6,586 bases of DNA from Planctomycetota bacterium (GCA_007127275.1 SKZP01000309.1:1-6586), one strand, 5' to 3'; shown: positions 1 to 6,416, counted from the first letter of the stretch. Notes: generated by a model from the sequence alone, not told the origin. Numbers and translations are program-made.

Positions 1-931
1 CGCCGGTGCGGCTGCCTCGCTTGAGTGTGGACGTGCCGACGGCCTCGGGTGCCGCCTCCTCGACCCGCGACTCCCGCGCCCGCCACTCCCGCAGCTGCGC
101 GGCAAACTCACCGACGTCCCGCTGTCGCTGCTCGCGCCGAAGCGCAAACGACTGTGCGACAATCTCCGCGAGCCTGGGGTCGACCTCGGGGCAGACGGTA
201 CGTAGCGGCGTAAACTGCTGCTGCACCAGCCGCGAAACAATGGTCGAGATATTGTCCGACTCAATGGGCAGCCGCCCGCTTAGCATGTTGTAGAGCGTGA
301 TACCGAGCGCGTACAAATCCGCCCGGCCGTCAATGGGCTGGCCGTCCCACTGCTCAATGGGCATGAACGCCGGCGTCCCAATGGCCTCGCCGGAACGCGT
401 CAGGTTCATGCTCTGCGTGTCCCCCTCGGAGAGCTTGCGCACGAGGCCGAAGTCAGTGATCTTCGGGATGGGATTGCCGCTGACGTCGTTGGCGAGCAGG
501 ATATTCTCCGGCTTGACGTCGCGGTGCACAATGCCGCGTTGGTGCGCGTAATGCAGCGCATCCGCAATGGGCAGCACAAGGTCCACCGCCCGCTCCGCGG
601 GTAGCTTCTCCATGCTGTCAATGACCTCGGCAAGGTTGCCCCCGTCGACGTACTCCATCACCAGATACAAAAGCCCCTTGTCCTCCCCCATCCAGGTGAT
701 CTTGACAATATTGGGGTGGTCGAGTTTACTCGCCTCGCGGGCCTCGCGGAAAAAGCGTTCCTTGTATTGCGGGTCGCTCGCCAGGTACTGCGGCATGATC
801 TTGACCGCGACCTGGTTCTCCATAATGGTGTGGCGGCCGCGCAACACAGCCCCCATACCCCCCTCGCCGAGCAACTCTTCGAGCCGCACGTTGTCGATGA
901 CTTCACCGACGTATTGTTCGTACTGCGACAT
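1..931 (-). CDS. Eukaryotic-type (Hanks) serine/threonine protein kinase, partial (C-terminus beyond left edge)
   Basis: I read this frame directly from the reverse strand: ATG at 931, then 310 open codons to the window edge. The product should phosphorylate Ser/Thr on target proteins in the cytoplasm. The catalytic domain spans about residues 16-280 with every key motif: Gly-rich loop GEGGMGAV (22-29), VAVK lysine K44, helix-C glutamate E63 in FFREAREA, HRDVKPEN catalytic loop (136-143, catalytic D138), DFG (160-162), activation-segment end GTPAFMPIEQ (185-194, PIE in place of the usual APE), and the helix-F pattern DLYALG (205-210). It should therefore be an active kinase. After about residue 280 comes a charged Arg/Glu-rich stretch, typical of the linker to a sensor or membrane part that is not visible here. 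The start is fixed by the usual short lead (GEVIDNVRLEELLGEGG). Only a weak GAGG lies about 8 bases upstream. The substrate is unknown; the gene is 450 bp from its nearest neighbour on the same strand. Confidence 0.93.
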   Translation of the reverse strand, partial: MSQYEQYVGEVIDNVRLEELLGEGGMGAVLRGRHTIMENQVAVKIMPQYLASDPQYKERFFREAREASKLDHPNIVKITWMGEDKGLLYLVMEYVDGGNLAEVIDSMEKLPAERAVDLVLPIADALHYAHQRGIVHRDVKPENILLANDVSGNPIPKITDFGLVRKLSEGDTQSMNLTRSGEAIGTPAFMPIEQWDGQPIDGRADLYALGITLYNMLSGRLPIESDNISTIVSRLVQQQFTPLRTVCPEVDPRLAEIVAQSFALRREQRQRDVGEFAAQLREWRARESRVEEAAPEAVGTSTLKRGSRTG

Positions 932-1162
932 CGTCGTGGCCTCGGCGGCCGGCGCACCCCGCGAACAAACGCGGCACCTACGCCGGAAACGCGGCTAACG
1001 GAAAACGCGGGGCGAGATTCGTGACCAACAAGGGGCGGGCGGAGGGGGAACAACCAGGGAAACGAATCAAACCACGGTGAGGCAACGCGGCGCGTGTCAC
1101 CAGGCGCCACAGCGCCCCACGCCCGCCACGAAAAAGGGAGGCGCAATCCAGCCGCATGCCGC

Positions 1163-1181
1163 ACACTCTCGGCACGAGTGT
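1163..1181. repeat. Short inverted repeat (6-bp arms, 7-base spacer)
   Basis: ACACTC at 1163-1168 and GAGTGT at 1176-1181 are exact reverse complements separated by seven bases. The right arm overlaps a second small palindrome, GAGTGTACTC (1176-1185). This lies about 235 bases upstream of the kinase start. It could be an operator or a weak RNA hairpin; arms this short can also arise by chance. Confidence 0.3.
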
Positions 1182-1346
1182 ACTCTTACCACGCGACGGA
1201 TGCAATTCCGCCCGACCGCTCGGGTGCATCTCCAATTCGTGAAAATGTCGCCGCCAAGCCCACGCGCGTCGCCTGTGGTCGAAACGTAATTGGCGCGACT
1301 AGGCGAAGCGCGGATGCGATGCATGGAGTTCTGACCGTTGAGGCGC

Positions 1347-1375
1347 GCGCAGGGTGCCAGGCGCCAGCCCTGCGC
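1347..1375 (-). terminator. GC-rich hairpin directly after the phosphoesterase stop; possible terminator without a U-tract
   Basis: The arms GCGCAGGG (1347-1354) and CCCTGCGC (1368-1375) pair perfectly over 8 bp around a 13-base loop that itself contains the palindrome GGCGCC. The hairpin begins five bases past the phosphoesterase stop codon in the direction of transcription. That is the expected place for a transcription end or mRNA-stabilising stem. No T-run follows on the minus strand, so it is not a canonical intrinsic terminator. Confidence 0.45.
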
Positions 1376-1380
1376 TCGGC

Positions 1381-2487
1381 TCAGGAATGCAACGTTTCCG
1401 CGTCCGAGTCCTCCTCGTCCTCTGGCGACTCGGCTTGCTGCGGGAATGTCACGAGGCGCGGGCTGATCAGTTCGCGGCCTAACTCTTCCACTTTGGGTAC
1501 GGTGGTGATCTCGCGGGTGAGCCAGCGGCCGGTGATGGCTTGGCGGTGTGCGTGCACCGTAAAGCGGTGGGTGCCGTCGGCGAAACGCTCGAAAACGAGT
1601 TCCATGAAGCCGTTGCCCAGCGGCGCCTCGCGGGAGAAGGTGCCGCAGGAGCCGGGGTTGAGCGTGAGAATGTGTGGCGCCTCCTCCGGCTGGTAGACCC
1701 ACATGCGGTGAATGTGGCCGTTGCAATAAATCACCGGCTGCTTGTGCTCGACGAGTAAGTCGCGCAGGTCCGTCTCGTTGGTCAGCTTGTGCGAGGAGCG
1801 GTGCAACACCTTGGGCGGCACGACCACCGGGTAGTGGCAGGCAAGGAGCGTGATGGCCTGCGCCTCGCGGGCCGCCTTGAGCTCTTGCTCGAGCCGGCGC
1901 AGTTGCAGCAACGGCAACGTGCCGCGAGCGTTCATGCTCGGCCGCGTCGGGTCGAGGCCAATGAGGCGGACATGGTCGTCGAGCTCACGCCGGTAGGGGT
2001 AGCGAGGGGCGGCACCGACGCTTTGAATGTTGCGCTCGAAGCGGCGCGACCACTGCGCGAGCCAGGTGTAGCGGTCGTGGTTGCCGGGAATGACCAGCTT
2101 CTCGCCGGGGAACTGCTCGAGGATGCGGCGCGCCATGCGAAACTCGGACGAGAGAGCCGTCTGCGTGAGGTCGCCACTGAGCAGGAGCAGGTCGACGCCA
2201 ATCTCGTGGGCGCGGTGTACAGCGCGCGCAAAGCAGGCGGCGTCGAACTGGTTGCGCCGGTTCATCACGAGATTGCCCCAGCCGACAATGCGCTTGCCCA
2301 CGAGCGCCCAGGGGCCGACGCCGACGCGGTAGCAGTGCGGATCCGAAAGCAGCGCCACGCGTCGCGTCGCCACCGGGATGCGCTGGGAAGCGGCGGCACC
2401 CGAACCCTCGTTGCTCGCCGGCTGCTGTTGCTGCGCCGACTCGGAGAGGGTGGCCTTGGCCTTCGTTGCCGGTAGCGGCTCGGTCAT
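1381..2487 (-). CDS. Calcineurin-like metallophosphoesterase (Icc/CpdA-like), 368 aa
   Basis: Predicted cytoplasmic two-metal phosphoesterase. All family motifs are present in order: DPH (D49, H51), GDLTQ (G105-D106), GNHD (135-138), the CHYP histidine H218, and GHIH (257-260), so a complete di-metal site is expected. Between the first two motifs sits a segment (about 60-80) with KRIVGWGN followed by paired arginines. It resembles a subgroup of Icc-like phosphoesterases that carry a KRxxGxxNW-type insert there. The substrate is unknown; cyclic nucleotides or other phosphodiesters are possible from the family. The first 36 residues are low-complexity (four Gln in a row, Ala/Ser-rich), and the last 20 are strongly acidic. 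I chose the ATG at 2487; an in-frame GTG at 2619 would overlap the upstream gene and adds an Arg/Ala-rich non-homologous lead. No strong ribosome-binding site is visible. It lies 67 bp downstream of the dioxygenase gene on the same strand, so co-transcription is plausible. Confidence 0.9.
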   Translation of the reverse strand: MTEPLPATKAKATLSESAQQQQPASNEGSGAAASQRIPVATRRVALLSDPHCYRVGVGPWALVGKRIVGWGNLVMNRRNQFDAACFARAVHRAHEIGVDLLLLSGDLTQTALSSEFRMARRILEQFPGEKLVIPGNHDRYTWLAQWSRRFERNIQSVGAAPRYPYRRELDDHVRLIGLDPTRPSMNARGTLPLLQLRRLEQELKAAREAQAITLLACHYPVVVPPKVLHRSSHKLTNETDLRDLLVEHKQPVIYCNGHIHRMWVYQPEEAPHILTLNPGSCGTFSREAPLGNGFMELVFERFADGTHRFTVHAHRQAITGRWLTREITTVPKVEELGRELISPRLVTFPQQAESPEDEEDSDAETLHS

Positions 2488-2554
2488 GAGCGAACGGGGT
2501 CGCGAGTAGGAAAGCGAATCAAGAGGCGACTCGGCTGCGTCAGGGTACCTCAGG

Positions 2555-4015
2555 TCATGTCCCCACGGTGGCTTGGCTTGTAGCGCCGCTTTGCGCCGCC
2601 TTCCAGGCCAGCATGCCACCTTCGAGATTCAAGGCGCGGTAGCCACGTCGCTGAAGAAGCGAGGCGGCCCGGGCGGAGCGGTTGCCGCTACGGCAAACGA
2701 CGAGCAACGGCTTGTCCCGCGGTACCTCGTCGAGGCGCGAGAGCAGCCGCGTGTGAGCGACGTTTGCCGCTGTGTCAATGTGGCCCTCGGCAAACTCACT
2801 CGCCCGTCGCACATCCAGCACGTGGACCTCGCCGGCCTGTATGGCGCGTTGTGCTTCGGCAACGTCGACGAACTCGCTTGTGGGCAACTCGAAGCCGGCT
2901 TGCTGGGTCAACGCCTCGGCGGGGAGGTAGCCGACAATACGGTCGTAGCCAATCCGCACGAGGTTGCGCACCGCCTCCTCGACATCCTCCGGCCGGGCAA
3001 CGAGCACAATGGCCTCCTCCGCGCCAATCAGCGAGCCGGCGTTCGTCGGAAACTCTTTCTTCAACGGCAGCGACAGTGCCCCGGCAAGGTGCCCCGTGCG
3101 AAACTCTTCCCACGGCCGCGTATCCACAATGGCGAGCTTGTCCTCGCCGTACTGCTTGCGCAGCTTCGCGAGTGCGTCGGCCTCGAGCGGTGCCGGTTGC
3201 GGCAGCTCTCCCAGCAGCGGGGGCCCGAGCTTGTTGTCTCGCTTCATGCGCGCGAAGTACAGCGGCGGCTCCGGCTGCCCGGCGAGGATGAACTCGACGA
3301 ACGCCTCCTCGCTTGTCGCGTGTTGCAGCGCCTCGTTGAAGCGGCGCTCGTACCCGAGCGTGCTCGTCGGCACCGCGCCGAGCGCTTTGCCGCAAGCGCT
3401 GCCGGCCCCGTGGCCCGGCCAGACCTGCACGTAGTCCTCGAACTCCCCCACCCGGGCAAGCGAGTGATAAAGCTGCTTCGCCGAGGGTGTCATGGCCCCC
3501 TGCTTGCCCGCGGCACTCTCCAAAAGGTCCGGCCGCCCGAGGTCGCCGACGAACAAGAAGTCACCCGTCACCGCGCCAATGGGCTCACTCGCGCCGCCCC
3601 CCTCGTCCGTAACGACGAAGACAATATGCTCCGGCGTATGCCCCGGTGTGTGCACGACGCGGAAATGGATGCCGCCAATCCTGAACGTGTCGCCATCCTT
3701 GAGCAGCTTGTGCGGATACGTGCCGCCGTCGGCCTTCTTGTCGAGCCACTCGTATTTCCAGTCGGCGTCCCCCTCGACGGAGAGGTAGACAGTCGCCCCG
3801 ACGCGCTCGGCAAGTTCGCGCGCTCCGGAGAGAAAGTCGGCGTGAATATGTGTCTCCGCGGCAGCGACAATCCGCAACTCGTTCGCGGCTGCCACCTCAA
3901 GGTAACGGTCGACGTCCCGCTCCGGGTCAATGATGATCGCTTCGCCGGTTTGCTGGCAACCAATCAACCACGCAGCTTGGGCAAGCCGCTCGTCATAAAT
4001 CATCCGCAAGAACAT
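2555..4015 (-). CDS. Persulfide dioxygenase-type MBL-fold protein fused to two rhodanese domains (ETHE1/CstB-like), 486 aa
   Basis: Likely oxidises glutathione persulfide or similar sulfane sulfur to sulfite and/or moves the sulfur to thiosulfate, as known for ETHE1 and its rhodanese fusions (CstB, PRF proteins). The N-terminal metallo-beta-lactamase domain (about 1-230) shows THIHAD (55-60), TPGHTPEH (123-130), GDLGRPDLL (157-165) and PGHGAGSACGK (200-210), the ETHE1-type iron-site signatures. The first rhodanese domain (about 280-370) has the fold-typical VDTRPWEEFRTGHLAGA, but no Cys at the active-loop position (LVARPED instead). The second (about 380-475) is complete, with LDVRRASEFAEGHI and the active loop VCRSGNRSA (catalytic C441). 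The ATG at 4015 follows a GAGGTG ribosome-binding site with a 5-base gap; a TTG at 4030 is less likely. The usual HxHxDH motif reads HIHADF, so the last His is replaced by F61. No quinone oxidoreductase or CsoR-type regulator gene is visible nearby. The fusion architecture is secure; the exact reaction is inferred. Confidence 0.93.
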   Translation of the reverse strand: MFLRMIYDERLAQAAWLIGCQQTGEAIIIDPERDVDRYLEVAAANELRIVAAAETHIHADFLSGARELAERVGATVYLSVEGDADWKYEWLDKKADGGTYPHKLLKDGDTFRIGGIHFRVVHTPGHTPEHIVFVVTDEGGGASEPIGAVTGDFLFVGDLGRPDLLESAAGKQGAMTPSAKQLYHSLARVGEFEDYVQVWPGHGAGSACGKALGAVPTSTLGYERRFNEALQHATSEEAFVEFILAGQPEPPLYFARMKRDNKLGPPLLGELPQPAPLEADALAKLRKQYGEDKLAIVDTRPWEEFRTGHLAGALSLPLKKEFPTNAGSLIGAEEAIVLVARPEDVEEAVRNLVRIGYDRIVGYLPAEALTQQAGFELPTSEFVDVAEAQRAIQAGEVHVLDVRRASEFAEGHIDTAANVAHTRLLSRLDEVPRDKPLLVVCRSGNRSARAASLLQRRGYRALNLEGGMLAWKAAQSGATSQATVGT

Positions 4016-4019
4016 AACA

Positions 4020-4026
4020 GCACCTC
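4020..4026 (-). promoter_or_regulatory. Ribosome-binding site deciding the ATG at 4015
   Basis: On the minus strand the sequence GAGGTG lies five bases before the ATG at 4015. This matches the Shine-Dalgarno consensus well and supports this start over the in-frame TTG fifteen bases upstream at 4030. Confidence 0.6.
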
Positions 4027-4329
4027 GCAAGGACTAGCGCACGCGGTCGGTGGAAACGGTACGCCCACCGGCTGGAACGCGAGCCACCCCACGATACGAT
4101 ATTTTTCGCTGAAACGGTCCCCCACGGCGCGAGTTCGGGGCAGCCGGCATTTGTTGGGCCAGAAAATGCAGCATCTAGCATACGTAGGGTGGCCCTCCTG
4201 TGCCCGCCCGCTTCGCAACAACCACGCAGGAACGCCGGCGACCAGCGCGTATGTTGCATGAATGCGCGCCGCCGCAGTCCGCCCGCAGGCGAAACGGGTA
4301 GACTCTTTGAGATAGGTTCTAGCTTTCTG

Positions 4330-4376
4330 ACAGCTCCTAAGGGTTCCGCAGGCTAGCGGTTGCGCCGTCGAGCTGT
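4330..4376 (+). other. Nested hairpin in the probable leader of the gph-like gene
   Basis: ACAGCTC (4330-4336) pairs exactly with GAGCTGT (4370-4376). Inside this stem, CCGC (4346-4349) pairs with GCGG (4356-4359) around a six-base loop. If transcription starts upstream, this would form a branched leader structure about 100 bases before the ATG at 4478. It matches no riboswitch class I recognise, and stems this short may be chance. Confidence 0.25.
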
Positions 4377-4477
4377 TATGTCGCGTACCGCTCTCGTTGG
4401 GAACGCGGATTCACCGACGAAATCTGCAACTTGTGGCGTTCGTGCAACGTCCGCAGCCGGCGGGCACCCTCCGTACC

Positions 4478-5326
4478 ATGAACACGAACTCGCGAGCGTG
4501 CGCGGCGATTGTCTTCGACTTCGACGGCACACTAATCGACGCAACGGCCGACTTGACCACCGCGGTCAACGAGATGCGCAGCGGACTCGGTCTTGCGCCG
4601 CTTTCGCTCGCCGAGGTGAAGAGCTACGTGGGCGAAGGGGCGCGCAAGCTCGTGCGGCGCAGCCTGCCCGCAGAGATCGAGGGACGTGCGTTCGAGGACG
4701 CCTTCGCTGCCTTCTACCGCCAGTATGAGCGCGTCTGCACCGCGACGACGCAGGCGTATGCCGGCGTGCCCGAGTTGTTGCTTCACCTTTCAGAGGCACA
4801 CCCGGCGGTACCGCTTGCGTTGTGCACGAACAAACCCGAGCGGATGACGCGGCTGATCCTTGAGCACCTCGGATTGAGCCGCTACCTCACCCCGGTCGTC
4901 GGCGGCGACTCTCTGGCGACGCGTAAACCGGAGCCGCACGGCCTGATGCATATCGCCGCCGAGCACAACCTTGCCGTTACGCAACTCCTGCTCGTTGGCG
5001 ACACGACCATCGACGCGCGCACCGCCGATGCGGCTGGCTGCGAACTTGCGCTCGTCACGAAGAATAGCGAAAAGGTTGTGACTGAACATCCACCCCGGAA
5101 TAAGCCGGTTATAGCCGCTCGGAGCATCTGCCGGAACGTCGTCAAGAATGCTGACGAGCGAAAACGGAAAGCTTACGCGCTGCGGACCGGTAATCAGCCC
5201 GGTCGCGATGACAGAGTACGGACTTTGCGCGTAGTTTGCGGGAAACTTAATTGCGGTGGCCAGTCCGAAAAACACTCCTTCGCCGGCAAGCAGCGATTGA
5301 TCGGGAAGTCGGGATGTATGATTTGA
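4478..5326 (+). CDS. gph: Phosphoglycolate phosphatase-type HAD hydrolase, C-terminus replaced (family match ends at about 5059)
   Basis: HAD-superfamily phosphatase of the Gph type, which dephosphorylates 2-phosphoglycolate or similar small phosphates in the cytoplasm. Motif I is VFDFDGTLID (nucleophile D14, acid/base D16). A helical cap follows (about 20-95). Motif II is LCTNKPE (T117), motif III TRKPEP (K150), and motif IV VGDTTIDARTADAAG (D175, D179). The real protein reads well up to A-L-V-T at residue 194. Relatives then continue with a W/Y-G stretch for some 25-30 residues, but here residues 195-282 are Arg/Lys/Asn-rich and unrelated. They are the antisense reading of the DUF4954 gene. 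The catalytic residues are all upstream of the break. I chose the ATG at 4478, ten residues before motif I; TTG 4397 and GTG 4433/4442 are in frame but lengthen a non-homologous lead. No strong ribosome-binding site is seen. The gene is either truncated by recombination or cut by an assembly join. Confidence 0.85.
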   Translation: MNTNSRACAAIVFDFDGTLIDATADLTTAVNEMRSGLGLAPLSLAEVKSYVGEGARKLVRRSLPAEIEGRAFEDAFAAFYRQYERVCTATTQAYAGVPELLLHLSEAHPAVPLALCTNKPERMTRLILEHLGLSRYLTPVVGGDSLATRKPEPHGLMHIAAEHNLAVTQLLLVGDTTIDARTADAAGCELALVTKNSEKVVTEHPPRNKPVIAARSICRNVVKNADERKRKAYALRTGNQPGRDDRVRTLRVVCGKLNCGGQSEKHSFAGKQRLIGKSGCMI

Positions 5327-6313
5327 ACCGACCTGCGCGCCGGAGCCGACGTTGCCGCGTCCGCTCGGCCAGACGGTCGCGATGAGAAGCCCCTGGTGAT
5401 GCATGTTCACGAGGGGGCCGACGAGGCAGCTTGTGACCTCGCCACGAGCGATTTCCGAGCGTCTGCATATGACACTCTCGGTGACCGATGCCCCGCTGCT
5501 TACGACGGCGTCACGACCGAGCAGTGAACGGGCTACCCTTGCCTGATCGAGGACGGCGGCGCCTTCCTGCAAGTGGCTTTCCCGGATAATTACGCCGTGC
5601 CCGGCGCTCAAATGATACTGCGAGCCCGCTTTGGCCGCATCGGCACTGGAATGAGAGCGGAACGTGCTGAACTCGATTAGCGATGCACCCTCTATTCGAA
5701 TTCCATCGCCAACGAAGGATGATCTGAGCGTTGAAACCGAGAGAATCCTGCTGGACGCTCCGACGATAGCCCGATCGGATGTCATTGCAGATCGATAACT
5801 ATGAGCACGCTGGACCTCGTCTTCGGGTAAAACGACAGCGGTTCGATCTTGGGCCGCGGCGCAAAGAACGTCGCATGAGAGTTCCGCATAAATCGGAGTC
5901 TTTCGCGTGGCGAGTTCGTTTCCAAGCGCGATTTCTATATCGTTTCCGAAAGTCGTCGATCCGGAATGCTCGAGGCGGCTGTTCGCTATCACGGCATCGG
6001 GTCCGACGATATATCCCTGAACCAGGCCGCAGTTTGTCACTCTCGCGCCGCGATCGATCGTGCTTTGGACGATTCTGCTCGCGTGAAGTTTGACATCCGG
6101 GCCGAGCACACAGTGTTCCAGCTCACAGCCGTGAATGTTCTCGGGTTTTGTGTCGGGGTGAATTCTCACGTGCGACCAGTCCGGGGAGCGGTTGTCCCCC
6201 CGTTCAAGCTTTTCGGCGAGCTCAGGAGAGACCGGAACTGCATCGGAGGTCTCCGATGCGTCGTGTCTGGTTCTGAGTACAGGTGGTAGCTGCCAGGTAT
6301 CCGCGGCATTCAT
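4790..6313 (-). CDS. DUF4954 family left-handed beta-helix protein, C-terminus replaced (family match ends at about 5042)
   Basis: Protein of unknown function related to hexapeptide-repeat nucleotidyltransferase/acyltransferase beta-helices. Residues about 25-50 (VSPELAEKLERGDNRSPDWSHVRI is split around this zone) form the usual N-terminal lead. About 55-330 is a long series of imperfect hexapeptide turns (for example CVLGPDVKLHASRI). Then come the family's most conserved blocks: GSNHTSR (329-335), GEGVFFGL (about 344-351), IKFPANY (355-361), SPYSVIATGLITGPQRVSFPFSL (in pieces, about 363-387) and IPGWMFSHNLFAILRDE (about 405-421). Resemblance ends at F424 (base 5042). Family members, as I recall, are about 650-700 residues, so roughly a third is missing. 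Residues 425-507 are the antisense reading of the gph-like gene. The ATG at 6313 has a TATAAT box eight bases upstream and no Shine-Dalgarno site. GC content and codon choice differ from the genes on the left. Confidence 0.82.
   Translation of the reverse strand: MNAADTWQLPPVLRTRHDASETSDAVPVSPELAEKLERGDNRSPDWSHVRIHPDTKPENIHGCELEHCVLGPDVKLHASRIVQSTIDRGARVTNCGLVQGYIVGPDAVIANSRLEHSGSTTFGNDIEIALGNELATRKTPIYAELSCDVLCAAAQDRTAVVLPEDEVQRAHSYRSAMTSDRAIVGASSRILSVSTLRSSFVGDGIRIEGASLIEFSTFRSHSSADAAKAGSQYHLSAGHGVIIRESHLQEGAAVLDQARVARSLLGRDAVVSSGASVTESVICRRSEIARGEVTSCLVGPLVNMHHQGLLIATVWPSGRGNVGSGAQVGSNHTSRLPDQSLLAGEGVFFGLATAIKFPANYAQSPYSVIATGLITGPQRVSFPFSLVSILDDVPADAPSGYNRLIPGWMFSHNLFAILRDERKFAASRIGGARVDGRVANEQELRNGKVVLGGDMHQAVRLRFTRRQRVAADDRGEVAAQSEVLKDQPRHPLGFVRAQRKRYRRVCL
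5036..5062. other. Junction where the gph-like and DUF4954 genes are both cut; likely recombination or assembly breakpoint
   Basis: Read on the plus strand, the bases to 5059 complete the motif-IV end of the phosphatase (GCELALVT). Read on the minus strand, the bases from the right to about 5042 continue DUF4954 homology (HNLFAILRDERKF). The roughly 18 bases 5042-5059 therefore fit both families. Past this point each frame runs into the antisense strand of the other gene. GC content also falls to the right. This is what a short-overlap join looks like, whether biological or artefactual. Confidence 0.7.
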
Positions 6314-6321
6314 GGCTCTCG

Positions 6322-6327
6322 ATTATA
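6322..6327 (-). promoter_or_regulatory. Perfect TATAAT -10 box just upstream of the DUF4954 start
   Basis: On the minus strand TATAAT ends eight bases before the ATG at 6313. A transcript starting about seven bases downstream would begin almost at the start codon, giving a leaderless or near-leaderless mRNA. No convincing -35 element is seen 16-18 bases upstream, and no ribosome-binding site is present. Confidence 0.45.
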
Positions 6328-6344
6328 GCAGTTTCCCCGGTTTT

Positions 6345-6352
6345 ACGATAAT
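6345..6352 (+). promoter_or_regulatory. Possible -10 element for the MGDG-synthase-type gene
   Basis: GATAAT at 6347-6352 matches the -10 consensus at five of six positions and sits about 65 bases before the GTG at 6417, in the divergent gap. The -35 region is poor, so this is weak evidence. Confidence 0.25.
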
Positions 6353-6416
6353 ACTACCGCGACGACACGCTCAGGCGAATTTGAGGGGATTGCAGGAAGG
6401 TGGTACGCTCACCCCT

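Larger units (their letters stand above)
932..1380. other. Gene-free stretch between the kinase and the phosphoesterase
   Basis: About 450 bases lie between the phosphoesterase stop and the kinase start, both on the minus strand. Open frames here show no recognisable protein motif and are judged spurious. I see no tRNA or rRNA pattern and no convincing sigma70 promoter for the kinase. The stretch holds a hairpin just after the phosphoesterase stop (1347-1375) and a short inverted repeat at 1163-1181, listed separately. It presumably contains the kinase promoter and leader, but this is inference. Confidence 0.5.
4016..4477. other. Divergent intergenic region between the dioxygenase and the gph-like gene
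   Basis: About 460 bases separate two divergently transcribed genes. Apart from the ribosome-binding site at 4020-4026, no coding frame with recognisable content and no tRNA is present. An AT-rich island with a tandem ACGAT repeat followed by a T-run lies at 4091-4106 and may mark the dioxygenase promoter. On the other side, a nested hairpin lies at 4330-4376. Clean -35/-10 pairs were not found on either strand. Confidence 0.45.

Noticed and set aside
658..1164. 168-codon minus-strand frame overlapping the kinase start
   Set aside because: It overlaps the N-terminal kinase domain in another frame, and its translation is Arg/Ser-rich and featureless.
1094..1696. 200-codon plus-strand frame covering part of the gene-free stretch
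   Set aside because: Half of it is antisense to the phosphoesterase, and the composition is that of random GC-rich translation.
1789..2475. 228-codon open frame on the plus strand
   Set aside because: Antisense to the metallophosphoesterase, with no domain motif; a GC-rich shadow frame.
2488..2619. Longer phosphoesterase starting at GTG 2619
   Set aside because: It would overlap the dioxygenase 3' end by 65 bases and adds an Arg/Ala-rich lead with no homology signal; ATG 2487 is preferred.
2573..4261. 562-codon open frame on the plus strand
   Set aside because: It is exactly antisense to the dioxygenase-rhodanese gene, whose motifs are unambiguous. Its translation is Arg/Leu/Ala-rich with no recognisable domain, as expected for a mirror frame in GC-rich DNA.
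4790..5041. Residues 425-507 of the DUF4954 frame as a novel C-terminal domain
   Set aside because: These codons are the antisense of the HAD cap and motif II-IV region, whose plus-strand reading is clearly homologous.
5060..5326. Simple frameshift as the cause of the odd phosphatase C-terminus
   Set aside because: No other plus-strand frame beyond 5060 resumes the expected C-terminus, and the opposite strand carries clear DUF4954 coding sequence there.
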